DNA of 52,313 bases from CAYUJH01 sp964394585 (GCA_964394585.1 CAYMYI010000014.1:1-52313); one strand, 5' to 3'; numbered from the stretch's first letter, positions 24,798 to 33,657 are shown. Numbers and translations are program-made. The notes: a model not told the origin generated them from the letters alone.

Positions 24798-25346
24798 ATG
24801 CTTTTCAATCTGCTCGATTACCACGTGCAAATGGACAACCACCATGTAATTTTGTATTACAAAGGCCCTTTTGAACCTCAGATATTAGCCAATATCAGCG
24901 AACATCTGAATAATTCTTTTTCCGATGCGCCTAAAACAGGACGGCGCGTTTTTGCCGCTTTTATTGAAATGGCACAAAACATCGCTTTCTATTCTTCCGA
25001 AAAAAACTTGTTAGCAGGTGAAGACGACCAGCGCGGGGTAGGTACGTTTGCCATCTATGAACACGACGATACGCTCACGCTAATTTCGGGGAATGTAATC
25101 AAAAACGATAAGATGATGCCCTTAATCGATCGTTGCGAAACCATTAACCAACTCGACCGAGACGGGCTGCGCGAACTCAAGCGCAAATGGAGAACGCAGG
25201 GCGGAGAAAGTGGCCACCGAACGGGCAATATCGGCTTAGTGCAAATAGCCTTAAAATCAGAAAATCCGCTGCAGGTGGAAATGGTGGAAATTGATGCTGA
25301 GCATTCCTTTTTCATCCTTTCAACCGATATGGAAAAGCAGCGATAG
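24798..25346 (+). CDS. SiaB family protein kinase-like (DUF6272)
   Basis: Cytosolic protein of 182 aa related to SiaB, the GHKL-fold kinase that phosphorylates the anti-sigma-antagonist-like protein SiaC and is opposed by the PP2C phosphatase SiaA. Visible features: an N-terminal ILYYKGPFEPQILANI segment, FAAFIEMAQNIAFYSSE in the position of the N box of GHKL ATPases, GVGTFAIYEHDDTLTLISGN, and GGESGHRTGNIGLVQIALKS in place of the G2 region. ATG at 24798 is chosen; a TTG at 24768, right after the kinase stop, is an alternative giving ten more residues. No SiaC (DUF1987) gene is nearby; a SpoIIE phosphatase is encoded at 40119. Confidence 0.75.
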   Translation: MLFNLLDYHVQMDNHHVILYYKGPFEPQILANISEHLNNSFSDAPKTGRRVFAAFIEMAQNIAFYSSEKNLLAGEDDQRGVGTFAIYEHDDTLTLISGNVIKNDKMMPLIDRCETINQLDRDGLRELKRKWRTQGGESGHRTGNIGLVQIALKSENPLQVEMVEIDAEHSFFILSTDMEKQR

Positions 25347-25377
25347 CCTTAGTGGAAAAAATACGTTGGGAATGAAT

Positions 25378-25412
25378 AAAAAACGCTACGGTTTTAAAAA
25401 TCGTAGCGTTTT
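25378..25412. terminator. Bidirectional terminator between the SiaB-like gene and trxA
   Basis: Stem AAAACGCTACG/CGTAGCGTTTT with a T tract of four on the plus strand and six on the minus strand, between two convergent genes ending at 25346 and 25435. Confidence 0.9.
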
Positions 25413-25434
25413 ACTTTTACAAAGTAAGATAGCC

Positions 25435-25761
25435 TTATGCCAATTGCGATTCTACACGGCCCGCTAGGTCGGGTTTGCCCGAAGCACCCACCACTTTATC
25501 TACCACTTCGCCTCCTTTGAAAAACATCATGGTCGGGATGCTGCGAATTCCATATTTTGCAGCAGTTTCAGGGTTGGCATCTACGTCCAATTTAGCGATA
25601 ATCGCCTTGTCTTTATAATCTTCGGCAAGTTCCTCAATCACAGGTGCCATCATGATACACGGACCGCACCACGTTGCCCAGAAGTCAACCAATACAGGTT
25701 TGTCCGATTGTAACACTACTTTTTCGAAATCTTGGTCGGTCACATTAATTGCTTTTCCCAT
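25435..25761 (-). CDS. trxA: Thioredoxin
   Basis: Cytosolic dithiol-disulfide carrier that reduces ribonucleotide reductase, methionine sulfoxide reductases and peroxiredoxins. At 108 aa with the active site WCGPC (Cys32 and Cys35), the conserved buried Asp in VLVDFWATW, and the cis-proline loop IRSIPTMMFF, it is a standard Trx1. It has no signal peptide, so it is cytosolic and cannot directly serve the exported Msr pair at 46233-47434. It is a single gene with a strong terminator downstream. Confidence 0.97.
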   Translation of the reverse strand: MGKAINVTDQDFEKVVLQSDKPVLVDFWATWCGPCIMMAPVIEELAEDYKDKAIIAKLDVDANPETAAKYGIRSIPTMMFFKGGEVVDKVVGASGKPDLAGRVESQLA

Positions 25762-25869
25762 GGTTCTTACTCTAAATTCTGTGTTTAATAATTTGATTAA
25801 ATAGATTGCCGTACGAACAGATGTTGATACAACGCTCTTGTATGAAAAACCACTTCGGCTAAGGAAAGT

Positions 25870-26532
25870 TCAAAATGAACTCACGAGCTTTTGCAATACA
25901 TCGCGTCGTACTTCGTGGCCTCCTTCAAAGGTAATTACCTTTGGGGGAAGCAGCATGGCTTCTACTCGTTTTGTTTGCTGTTCAATGCGGAAATAATTGG
26001 CGTAGGGGTCTTGCGTACCAATTACCATAAAAATTTGGGCAGTAGAGGGCACAAAGTGAAACGTCCCTTCCTCAAACTCACCGGGGAAAGAGCCTGCCCA
26101 TAAGATGAGTTTCGAAAAAGGAATTTGCTGGTGGGCTGCCCAGCGGGTAACCGTAGCGACCCCCTGCGAGAAGCCGAATAGTATTAACTGTACTTTGGTC
26201 AGGTCTATGCGTTGGTCAATCTCTTGCCTATATACCTGCTGTAAATAGGCGAGCTGGTTTTCTAAATGCAGTGTCCGGTTTTCTTTGGTTAGCCACGAGG
26301 CGCCTACCTTCCCGTAGTCGCTATCGAGGTAGAAACGCGATAGCCCTTCCGGGGCGACGATGTAGTGTTCGTCGGGGTTGAGTACATCGAATCGTCGCAC
26401 AAAATATCGCGCTAATTGCCCATAACCGTGGCAAACGAGCCACACATATTTTGTGGAAGGGGTGTAGTTACCTACTACGTGGTAGGTCGCCCGAATTTGT
26501 ACTGCCGTCTGTCTTTGTTCAATAGGTATCAT
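25870..26532 (-). CDS. Carboxylesterase/phospholipase-like alpha/beta hydrolase
   Basis: Cytosolic serine hydrolase of 220 aa resembling the phospholipase/carboxylesterase group. The oxyanion part is WLVCHGYGQLA, the nucleophile elbow LFGFSQGVAT, the acid residue is in VIGTQDPYA and the histidine in GGHEVRRDV near the C-terminus, so the triad is complete. There is no signal peptide. The frame is open 12 codons further, but the start at 26532 is preferred because a TAnnTTTG element lies 13 bp upstream of it and the family begins there. The substrate is unknown. Confidence 0.85.
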   Translation of the reverse strand: MIPIEQRQTAVQIRATYHVVGNYTPSTKYVWLVCHGYGQLARYFVRRFDVLNPDEHYIVAPEGLSRFYLDSDYGKVGASWLTKENRTLHLENQLAYLQQVYRQEIDQRIDLTKVQLILFGFSQGVATVTRWAAHQQIPFSKLILWAGSFPGEFEEGTFHFVPSTAQIFMVIGTQDPYANYFRIEQQTKRVEAMLLPPKVITFEGGHEVRRDVLQKLVSSF

Positions 26533-26545
26533 ACATTTTTTGTGG

Positions 26546-26553
26546 CAAAGGTA
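26546..26553 (-). promoter_or_regulatory. -7 promoter element (TACCTTTG) for the small hydrolase gene
   Basis: Exact TAnnTTTG match on the minus strand, 13 bp upstream of the ATG at 26532, which implies a very short leader of about 7 nt. The same TACCTTTG spelling is found before the 2410-3543 gene. Confidence 0.4.
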
Positions 26554-26706
26554 GGGGGTTCTCTGCATTTGGAAGATTCTACACCATCAAAGCACTCACA
26601 TATGGAACTCAAGTGGACTTTTACTAACTTCAAAAATGGAAAAATCAACCCGAAGAAAACCCTGTACTTCATCTTTCAGAACCTCTCTTGAAACGCCCTA
26701 TCACTT

Positions 26707-28743
26707 ATGAAAAAAAGACTCATCTTCAGCATTTTCCTTGTGTTCGTTTTAGCAGTTGCCGGCTATGGAGCATATTGGTATTTTCTTAAACCTGTGGAAA
26801 GCATCCGCCCTATTTACCTAGTCCCGAAAGATGCGATTTACATTGTGGAAACAACAGAGCCAATTCAGAATTGGGAGCAAATTAGCCAGAGCGAACCTTG
26901 GCAACACCTCAAACAACAGCCTTATATTGCTGAGCTGACCTCAAGCGCCGATTATTTAGACACCCTCATTAAAGACAACAAGCGCCTGTTCGATTTGATT
27001 GGCTCGCGCACCGTACTGATTTCGGCGCACATGTACAAACGCGACGATTACGATTTCCTCTACATTATCGACCTGGAAAAAGTAAGCCAATTTGGCGCCT
27101 TACAACACTACCTCGAAAACCTCGTGGGCGATATGTACAAAGTAACCCGACGTACCTATCTCGATACGGAAATTGTGGAAATGTACGACCCCACAGAGCG
27201 AGAAACATTGTACCTCTCTTTCATTCAAAACTTATTGCTGGTATCGTACAGGCACAACCTAATCGAAGCTGCTATTGAACAAAAAGACTTGCCGGTGATC
27301 GGGCGCGATTTCGCCTTTATCGATATTAACCAAGAAATCAGTGGACGCGATATGTTCCGCCTCTACTTTCAGTATGCCTCCCTCGATGAGTACATGCAGT
27401 GCTACACTGCCCAGCCCGATCCTTCGGTAGTATCGCTCAGCCAATGGCTTAAATTTACCGGAGCTTCTTTCCGAATGGAAGAAGAGGGCATGTTACGCAT
27501 GGAGGGGTACACCAACCTCAACGATACGCTCGACTCGTACCTTACAGCACTGCTGAACTCCGGTAATGGGAAAAGTGAAACCCTAAAAGTAAGCCCTCAA
27601 CGCACTGCATTCTACATGGGGCTAGGCTTTGGTTCTTTCGAAACGTTTTTCGAAAACTTAGAAAACACTATGCAAAGCGATGCCGAATCGTTTGCTGCTT
27701 ACCAAGAGAATACCCAAAAGCTAGAGAAGTTTCTCGATATCAGCCTAAAAGAACATTTTGTTGGTTGGATAGATGATGAACTTGCCTTCATCCAAACGCA
27801 ACCTTCGGGGCTAGGCGAGCAAAACGAATTTGCCATAGTCCTCAAAGCAAAAAGCGCAAAAGAGGCGCAAGAAAATCTACAATTTATTGGTAAACAGATT
27901 CGCAAAAAAACCCCGGTGAAATTTAAAGAAGTGGTATATCGCGATTATCCCATCCGCTTTATGTCGGTAAAAGGATTTTTTAAAATGATATTAGGGAAAT
28001 TCTTTTCTAAACTAGAGAAACCTTACTATACCATCATCGAAAATTTTGTGATTTTCAGTAACCATCCTCAAACCATCAAAAACTTTATCGACGATTATGT
28101 AGACCAAAAAACGCTAACACAGTTACCCGATTTTAAGCAATTCCAACAGCAATTTAGCAAAAAGGCAAATGCCACCATCTACCTGCAAACCCCTGTTATG
28201 TATAACAACTTACAAGGGTTTGTAGATGCAGAAACGTGGAAAGCCCTGCAAGAAAACAAGCAATACATCACTTGTTTTTCCGATATAGGCTTTCAATTAA
28301 CACGCGATGGCGATCGGTTTAAAACCGTATTGAGCACACGTTACCAAGACCCTACCGTGGTAGCCGCTAAAATGCGAGCACGCCAAGCCAAACCTGCTGA
28401 AGCCGTAGGCCCTACTACTGTTTCGCTTGACGACCTTTTGGTGGATGTAGTCGAAGCTTTTCGAAATATTTCGCCCGATAGCATGGACGTAGAAGAAATG
28501 ATTTCAGTAGATGAAATTGTACTCGACGACCTCGATGCCAAAAAACAACGAGAATACTACGAAGATGGGGAAACGTTGAAAATAGAAGTTTCGCTGAAAG
28601 ATGGCTTAAAGCATGGTAGCTACCGCGAGTACTACGAAAATGGCAATCTAAAAGTAAAAGGGCGCTATAAAAATGATGCTCCTACGGGAGTCTGGCACTT
28701 TTACGACGAGAACGGCAGGCGTATCGAGAAGAGGCGGTATTAA
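26707..28743 (+). CDS. Membrane-anchored DUF3352-like protein with C-terminal MORN-type repeats
   Basis: Large exported protein (678 aa) held by an N-terminal membrane helix (about 5-27). The main body, with VPKDAIYIVETTEPIQNWEQI near its start and an FSNHPQTIKNFIDDY segment later, resembles the DUF3352 type of Bacteroidota proteins, whose role is unknown. The last ~50 residues switch to MORN-like/YwqK-type repeats: GSYREYYENGNLKVKGRYKN and GVWHFYDENGRRIEKRRY. These repeats usually stand alone or in other exported proteins, so here they form an appended tail after an acidic linker (DSMDVEEMISVDEIVLDDLD). No operon partner is evident. Confidence 0.68.
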   Translation: MKKRLIFSIFLVFVLAVAGYGAYWYFLKPVESIRPIYLVPKDAIYIVETTEPIQNWEQISQSEPWQHLKQQPYIAELTSSADYLDTLIKDNKRLFDLIGSRTVLISAHMYKRDDYDFLYIIDLEKVSQFGALQHYLENLVGDMYKVTRRTYLDTEIVEMYDPTERETLYLSFIQNLLLVSYRHNLIEAAIEQKDLPVIGRDFAFIDINQEISGRDMFRLYFQYASLDEYMQCYTAQPDPSVVSLSQWLKFTGASFRMEEEGMLRMEGYTNLNDTLDSYLTALLNSGNGKSETLKVSPQRTAFYMGLGFGSFETFFENLENTMQSDAESFAAYQENTQKLEKFLDISLKEHFVGWIDDELAFIQTQPSGLGEQNEFAIVLKAKSAKEAQENLQFIGKQIRKKTPVKFKEVVYRDYPIRFMSVKGFFKMILGKFFSKLEKPYYTIIENFVIFSNHPQTIKNFIDDYVDQKTLTQLPDFKQFQQQFSKKANATIYLQTPVMYNNLQGFVDAETWKALQENKQYITCFSDIGFQLTRDGDRFKTVLSTRYQDPTVVAAKMRARQAKPAEAVGPTTVSLDDLLVDVVEAFRNISPDSMDVEEMISVDEIVLDDLDAKKQREYYEDGETLKIEVSLKDGLKHGSYREYYENGNLKVKGRYKNDAPTGVWHFYDENGRRIEKRRY

Positions 28744-28939
28744 CCCTATCACACTGCAAACGGAAAAAGTGCTCGAATGCAGTAGTATTTGGTGGCAAAA
28801 AACAGTGAAGCCCCAGAAGTGTCATTTATTTAGCGTTCATGCGTGTTTTGCAGTTAACTGCCTGATAGGCTCAAAATAAAGAGTCGTGGGCATTACATTG
28901 CGAATCTTCCAGGCACTCGTTTAAAATAGAACAAGTCGT

Positions 28940-28947
28940 TATTTTTG
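28940..28947 (+). promoter_or_regulatory. -7 promoter element (TATTTTTG) for yebC
   Basis: Exact TAnnTTTG match, 29 bp before the ATG at 28977. Since it sits at the very start of the longer open frame (28947), it supports the later start. The 233-bp region before the gene holds nothing else I can identify. Confidence 0.5.
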
Positions 28948-28976
28948 TGTTTTTAGGAAAAAAACTCTGTAATCGT

Positions 28977-29723
28977 ATGGCAGGACATAGCAAATGGGCG
29001 AACATCAAACACAGAAAAGGAGCCCAAGACGCAAAACGTGGAAAGATTTTCACTAAGTTGATTAAAGAAATCACCGTAGCTTCTAGAGAAGGAGGGCCCG
29101 AGCCAGACTCTAACCCTCGGTTGCGCTTGGCAATCCAAAATGCCAAAGGGCAAAATATGCCAAAAGACACCATCGAACGCGCTATTAACAAGGGGCAGGG
29201 GAACAATGCGGCAGACTACACAGAATTAACCTACGAAGGCTATGCCCCGCACGGTGTAGCTGTGTTTGTAGAATGTGCTACCGATAATTTGAACCGTACG
29301 GTTTCCAATGTACGCAGTTATTTTAATAAAAGCGGAGGAAGTTTGGGGAAAAATGGCTCGGTAGAATTTCTGTTTGAACGTAAAGGCGTTTTTAGCCTAA
29401 AATTACCCGAAGGAGGGATTAATCTCGAAGAAATCGAACTAGAGCTGATTGATGGCGGCATGGAAGAAATGGAAGAAAACGAAGGCTACCTTACCATTTA
29501 CTGTGCTATGGAAGACTTTGGCGCTTTGCAGGACAAACTCGAAGAGTTGAAGCTGGAAACCGAAGAAGCCGGCTTACAGCGTATCCCCACTACTACTGTA
29601 ACCCTAAGCAACGAGCAATTCCAAAGTGTAATGAAGCTTATTGATAAACTCGAAGACGACGATGACGTCCAAAAAGTTTATCACAACTTAGAAGTTACCG
29701 AGGAACAAGTCGAATTGATTTAA
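28977..29723 (+). CDS. yebC: YebC/PmpR family protein
   Basis: Cytosolic protein of 248 aa in the YebC/PmpR family, described as a transcriptional regulator and, in recent work, as helping ribosomes through proline-rich stretches. The diagnostic N-terminus MAGHSKWANIKHRKGAQDAKRGK is complete from the ATG at 28977; an upstream extension to 28947 is not conserved. Further landmarks are ARNPRLRLAIQNAKGQNMP-like text (here SNPRLRLAIQNAKGQNMP), YEGYAPHGVAVFVE and TDNLNRTVSNVRS. A terminator follows, then recR. Confidence 0.97.
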   Translation: MAGHSKWANIKHRKGAQDAKRGKIFTKLIKEITVASREGGPEPDSNPRLRLAIQNAKGQNMPKDTIERAINKGQGNNAADYTELTYEGYAPHGVAVFVECATDNLNRTVSNVRSYFNKSGGSLGKNGSVEFLFERKGVFSLKLPEGGINLEEIELELIDGGMEEMEENEGYLTIYCAMEDFGALQDKLEELKLETEEAGLQRIPTTTVTLSNEQFQSVMKLIDKLEDDDDVQKVYHNLEVTEEQVELI

Positions 29724-29744
29724 AAAAGAATTGTGCTTGTTGAT

Positions 29745-29780
29745 ATTCCACAGAGCGTTTAAGCTTTGTGGAATGTTTTT
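29745..29780 (+). terminator. Terminator of yebC
   Basis: 12-bp stem ATTCCACAGAGC/GCTTTGTGGAAT (one G:T wobble) with a 6-nt loop and a GTTTTT tail, 21 bp after the yebC stop and 14 bp before recR. Confidence 0.85.
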
Positions 29781-29794
29781 ATTAAGAAACTTGT

Positions 29795-30409
29795 ATGGAA
29801 TACCCCTCAAAATATATTGAACGTGCAGTAGGCGAATTTGCCAAACTACCCGGTATAGGCAAAAAAACGGCCCTTCGTTTGGTGTTGCATCTGCTCAACG
29901 AAAAACCCAGTACTGCCGAAGGATTCGCCCATGCAATACAAGAACTTGTTGCAAATGTGAAAGAATGCCCTACCTGCCACATGGTTTCCGATATCGAAGG
30001 GTGCACTTGCCACCCTGAAAAAAAAGATGAAAGCATCCTTTGTGTTGTAGAAGACCTGCGCGATGTTTTGGCAATTCAGAGCACTAACCAGTACCAAGGG
30101 TTGTTCCATGTATTAGGCGGGGTAATTGCGCCTATCGATGGCATCACCCCTGATAAATTACACATCGATACACTCATTGGGCGGGTAGCTGCCCCTAATA
30201 GCGCAGTGAAAGAAGTACTGCTAGCACTGCCTTCTACCATGGAAGGAGAAACTACTGTATTCTACATTGCGCGTAAACTGAAAGAGTTTGATGTAAAAAT
30301 TAGTACCATTGCCCGGGGCGTGCCCATCGGGAGTGAGCTAGAATATGCCGATGAGGTTACATTAGGGCGAAGCATTACCGAGCGTATTGCCTACTCTATT
30401 ACGCGTTAA
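29795..30409 (+). CDS. recR: Recombination mediator RecR
   Basis: Cytosolic protein of the RecFOR pathway that helps load RecA on gapped DNA. At 204 aa it has the N-terminal helix-hairpin-helix (AKLPGIGKKTALRLVLHLL), a zinc-finger region, then a Toprim domain (ILCVVEDLRDVLAIQ ... YQGLFHVLGGVIAPIDGI) and a Walker-B-like C-terminal part. The zinc finger is odd: it reads CPTC then CTC (C-x2-C, C-x-C), where most relatives have C-x2-C twice. Either the finger tolerates the shift or zinc binding is altered. mrdA follows after 14 bp. Confidence 0.96.
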   Translation: MEYPSKYIERAVGEFAKLPGIGKKTALRLVLHLLNEKPSTAEGFAHAIQELVANVKECPTCHMVSDIEGCTCHPEKKDESILCVVEDLRDVLAIQSTNQYQGLFHVLGGVIAPIDGITPDKLHIDTLIGRVAAPNSAVKEVLLALPSTMEGETTVFYIARKLKEFDVKISTIARGVPIGSELEYADEVTLGRSITERIAYSITR

Positions 30410-30423
30410 CAAGTCAAGACTGT

Positions 30424-32229
30424 ATGGAAAACCGACGCTACATCATCATAGCACTATTTGCTCTAGCCTTCATCGCCATCAATGTGAAACTATTTCTCAT
30501 TCAGGTGGTCGATCGGACCTACGAACAACAAGCCGAGAGCAACATTTTACAACGGGTAACCACCTACCCGCACCGTGGCATCATTTACGACCGCCACGGA
30601 GAACTTTTAGTGGCAAATACTCCTATTTATAATTTACAGGTCATCCCTCGTGAAGTACTCAACAGCGAAAGCTTCGATAAAGAATCATTTTGCCAATTGG
30701 TGAACCTCTCGCCAACAGAATTCGACGAACGCCTACAAAGTGCCAAAAAATACTCGTATGTGAAGCACTCTAATTTCATTCGGCAGATTTCGCAAAAAGA
30801 TTTTGCCCAAATGCAAGATTTACTAGTGCGCTACCCCGGATTTTACGAAGAAGTCCGCACCGTACGCTATTACCCCGAACATAATCTAGCAAATGCCTTT
30901 GGCTATCTGGGCGAAATCAGCCGGCTACAACTCGACCGCGACACTACAGACTATTACCAACGCGGCGATTACATTGGGGTAAGCGGCTTAGAAGCCTTTT
31001 ACGAGCCATACCTTCGGGGAAAACGAGGCGTTCGGTACGTTATGGTAAATGTAAACCGTGTAGTGAAAGGCTCGTTTAAAGATGGCGCATTCGATACGCT
31101 AGCAGTCCCAGGGCAAGATCTCGTGAGCACCATCGATACCGATTTACAGCGCTACGCCGAAACGCTGATGGCGGGAAAAGTAGGCAGCGTAGTAGCAATA
31201 GAACCTTCAACTGGAGAAATTTTAGCGATGGTTTCCGCACCGAGCTACGACCCCAACTTGCTCACGGGAGGCAACTTAGGAAAGAATTTCCAACAACTCG
31301 GGAAAGATACGCTGAACCCACTGTTTAACCGCCCCATTATGGCAATGTACCCTCCCGGCTCTATTTTTAAGACCCTACAAGCTCTTATTGCTTTACAAGA
31401 AGGTGTCATTCGTCCAAAAGAAACCATTGCCTGTTTTGGAGGACCTATGGGCGACCATGCCGCCTCAGGCTATTACGATGTAGTCAAAGGCATTAAGTAT
31501 TCGTCTAATACATTTTTTTATCATCTTTTTCGCCGGATTATCAACCAAGAAAAAAACCCAAATACGTATGTGGACTCGCGCCTTGGCGTAGCTGATTGGA
31601 AAGGATACATCGAACGATTTGGGCTGGGAAGTCCCCTTGGTATCGACCTTCCTAACGAAAAGGGCGGTATGTTGCCCTCAATCCGTTATTATGATAAAAT
31701 TTATGGTGAAAACCGATGGAAGTTCTCCAATATTTATTCGCTTAGCATTGGTCAAGGAGAGCTGTTAGTTACGCCATTACAAATGGCTAACCTTGCCGCT
31801 ACCATTGCCAACAAAGGATATTATTACCGTCCGCATCTTATCAAAAGTGTAGGCGACACCGGAAAGCCCCTCCCCCAATTCCAAGAAAGGATTAATACCG
31901 GTATTGATACTGTACATTTTGACCCTGTGATTGAAGGCATGTCGCAAGCTGTATACGGAACGGCGCAGCGTGCCGTGATCCCCTCGATTGAGGTGTGTGG
32001 AAAAACTGGAACGGCGGAAAACCCTCATGGCCCCGACCACTCTGTTTTTATGGCATTCGCACCGCGCGAAAACCCCAAAATTGCCATTTCGGTATATGTG
32101 GAAAATTCTGGGTGGGGTGGGCGCGCCGCCGCTTCTACGGCAAGCCTGCTAATGGAGAAATACCTCACTGGCGAAGTAAAGCGAAAATACTTAGAAGAAT
32201 ACGTACTAAAAGGGGAGTTCCTATATTAA
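30424..32229 (+). CDS. mrdA: Penicillin-binding protein 2 (peptidoglycan transpeptidase of the elongasome)
   Basis: Class B PBP that cross-links peptidoglycan during side-wall growth, anchored in the inner membrane with its catalytic domain in the periplasm. At 601 aa: one N-terminal membrane helix (about 5-25), a dimerisation/pedestal domain with RGIIYDRHGELLVANTP, then the transpeptidase domain. The active-site motifs are Ser313-x-x-Lys316 (PGSIFKT), Ser360-Ser361-Asn362 and Lys527-Thr528-Gly529 (CGKTGTAENP), all intact. The usual partner mrdB/rodA is not in the immediate vicinity, at least not downstream. recR is 14 bp upstream, suggesting shared transcription. Confidence 0.95.
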   Translation: MENRRYIIIALFALAFIAINVKLFLIQVVDRTYEQQAESNILQRVTTYPHRGIIYDRHGELLVANTPIYNLQVIPREVLNSESFDKESFCQLVNLSPTEFDERLQSAKKYSYVKHSNFIRQISQKDFAQMQDLLVRYPGFYEEVRTVRYYPEHNLANAFGYLGEISRLQLDRDTTDYYQRGDYIGVSGLEAFYEPYLRGKRGVRYVMVNVNRVVKGSFKDGAFDTLAVPGQDLVSTIDTDLQRYAETLMAGKVGSVVAIEPSTGEILAMVSAPSYDPNLLTGGNLGKNFQQLGKDTLNPLFNRPIMAMYPPGSIFKTLQALIALQEGVIRPKETIACFGGPMGDHAASGYYDVVKGIKYSSNTFFYHLFRRIINQEKNPNTYVDSRLGVADWKGYIERFGLGSPLGIDLPNEKGGMLPSIRYYDKIYGENRWKFSNIYSLSIGQGELLVTPLQMANLAATIANKGYYYRPHLIKSVGDTGKPLPQFQERINTGIDTVHFDPVIEGMSQAVYGTAQRAVIPSIEVCGKTGTAENPHGPDHSVFMAFAPRENPKIAISVYVENSGWGGRAAASTASLLMEKYLTGEVKRKYLEEYVLKGEFLY

Positions 32230-32247
32230 GAAACTCCCCCTTTCTTT

Positions 32248-33459
32248 TTAATCTTTCCCATCTATAAAATCTTGCAGATAACTGTACCGCTGGGTGAGTT
32301 TACCTTCGAGCGTAATGGTTGCATTCTGAATCATGCCGTGTGTATCTTCAAACAGTAAATGCGGCAATACGTTATCGAGCAACTGCCTGCCAAAACTTTC
32401 AGATGCATCGCGTGGGAGCTCGTTAGGTAAATTGTCTACAGCCATCACTGTAATATTGCGCGAAGAAGAGAGCGCAGGCTCAAGATTTTCTGATTGCACG
32501 TTGTAATCGTACAGAGGATCTTCGATGGTGGAAGCTCGCTTTGTAGTCGGTATCGACCCTTCGATATCGCAGGTAATATCGGCTATTACCTTAATATGGA
32601 AGTCTTCTTGGCGTGCATCTTCTTTTGTAAATAGCACCGGAGCCTTCGGATCCCAAAAAGCACCGGCAATCAGCATGTCGGCGATTTTCCAATAAGGAGT
32701 GAAAGCACCTTCATATTCACTAGGGTTGGCAAAAAAGTCGGAAAGTTCAAAAGGTGCCCCATCTTTTCGGCGGTTGTAATGGTGTGGGTCGAGCTGAGGG
32801 TATACGGCTTCTTCGTACGTATTTTGTAGGAACTCTTNNNNNNNNNNTACCTTACGAATCTTGGCGTGGTCGAGGGTTTCCATCGCTCCTTTAGAAACGC
32901 GTCCTCCGCCGGTAAGTACAATTTTGATAGGAGGAAGTTGCACATTTACTAATTGCTCGTTCATTTCTTGCATGTCGAAACACTCATGAGCAGGCTTTAG
33001 ATTGTACAAATCAAAACGCTTCCCCCAAGCGAGTAATCCGTTATAAGCACCCACCAGGCCGGCATATCTGCCAAAGGCAATTACACGCTGTCCATCGGGG
33101 TCTACCAACGTTTCGTAGTCAATCATTCTAATTTTTTTATTGAGCAACTCGATAAGCAAATGGCGGTTGTACGCCTGCTTCTTAATAGTGTGCGAAAAAA
33201 AGAAATATGTCTTTTTAGGAACTAAATCAGAAATGGGTACTTCTTTGATACCCAACAGGATATCAGCATCCGAAGCATCATTTACCAAAGTAACACCGGC
33301 TTGTTCATATTCTTTATCTTTATAACACCGAAAAGGGCTGCGTTCGGCAACAATTTCAAGATAATTCAAGCGATCCATTAGTTCGGCACATTGAGCAGGG
33401 GTAAGTGCTACCCGCCGATCTAAGGGTACTTTACCTTCGCGAATCAATCCTATTTTCAT
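32248..33459 (-). CDS. Saccharopine/alanine dehydrogenase-like NAD(P)-dependent oxidoreductase
   Basis: Cytosolic oxidoreductase of 403 aa in the alanine dehydrogenase/lysine-type saccharopine dehydrogenase (LYS1-like) superfamily. The N-terminal half starts MKIGLIREGKVPLDRRVALTP with the conserved substrate-side arginines. The Rossmann site is VLTGGGRVSKGAMETL. Relatives in this phylum are often called alanine dehydrogenase, though the real substrate is unclear. The sequence holds ten undetermined bases (32838-32847), which give four unknown residues just after KIRKV and just before EFL; the frame is kept, so the true gap length is probably right or nearly so. The open frame extends to 33525, but 33459 gives the family N-terminus. 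Confidence 0.83.
   Translation of the reverse strand: MKIGLIREGKVPLDRRVALTPAQCAELMDRLNYLEIVAERSPFRCYKDKEYEQAGVTLVNDASDADILLGIKEVPISDLVPKKTYFFFSHTIKKQAYNRHLLIELLNKKIRMIDYETLVDPDGQRVIAFGRYAGLVGAYNGLLAWGKRFDLYNLKPAHECFDMQEMNEQLVNVQLPPIKIVLTGGGRVSKGAMETLDHAKIRKVXXXXEFLQNTYEEAVYPQLDPHHYNRRKDGAPFELSDFFANPSEYEGAFTPYWKIADMLIAGAFWDPKAPVLFTKEDARQEDFHIKVIADITCDIEGSIPTTKRASTIEDPLYDYNVQSENLEPALSSSRNITVMAVDNLPNELPRDASESFGRQLLDNVLPHLLFEDTHGMIQNATITLEGKLTQRYSYLQDFIDGKD
32838..32847. other. Run of ten undetermined bases (N)
   Basis: Assembly gap or masked bases within the dehydrogenase gene. The reading frame continues across it, and the flanking residues fit the family, so large missing sequence is unlikely. 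Confidence 0.99.
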
Positions 33460-33584
33460 ACTAGAAAAATTTAAAAATGGATGAGGAAATAATACCCACG
33501 GCTGAGCACCTCTTCCCTGTACCATTGGTTGATGAAATTTTGACCAAAAAAAGCCAAACGAACGCCAATTTTCAAATAAACAGC

Positions 33585-33592
33585 TACTTTTG
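33585..33592 (+). promoter_or_regulatory. -7 promoter element (TACTTTTG) for ndk
   Basis: Exact TAnnTTTG match 65 bp before the ndk ATG. The same spelling occurs before nuoH. No clear TTTG at -33. Confidence 0.5.
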
Positions 33593-33657
33593 CCACAAAT
33601 CTCTGGCTTTTAGGCTAGGGTACGTTTATTTCAGTAAAACTAAAAATAAAAAGGTCG

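Noticed and set aside
26602..26691. 29-codon ORF before the DUF3352-like gene
   Set aside because: It is short and basic, with no promoter or recognisable feature; nothing supports translation.
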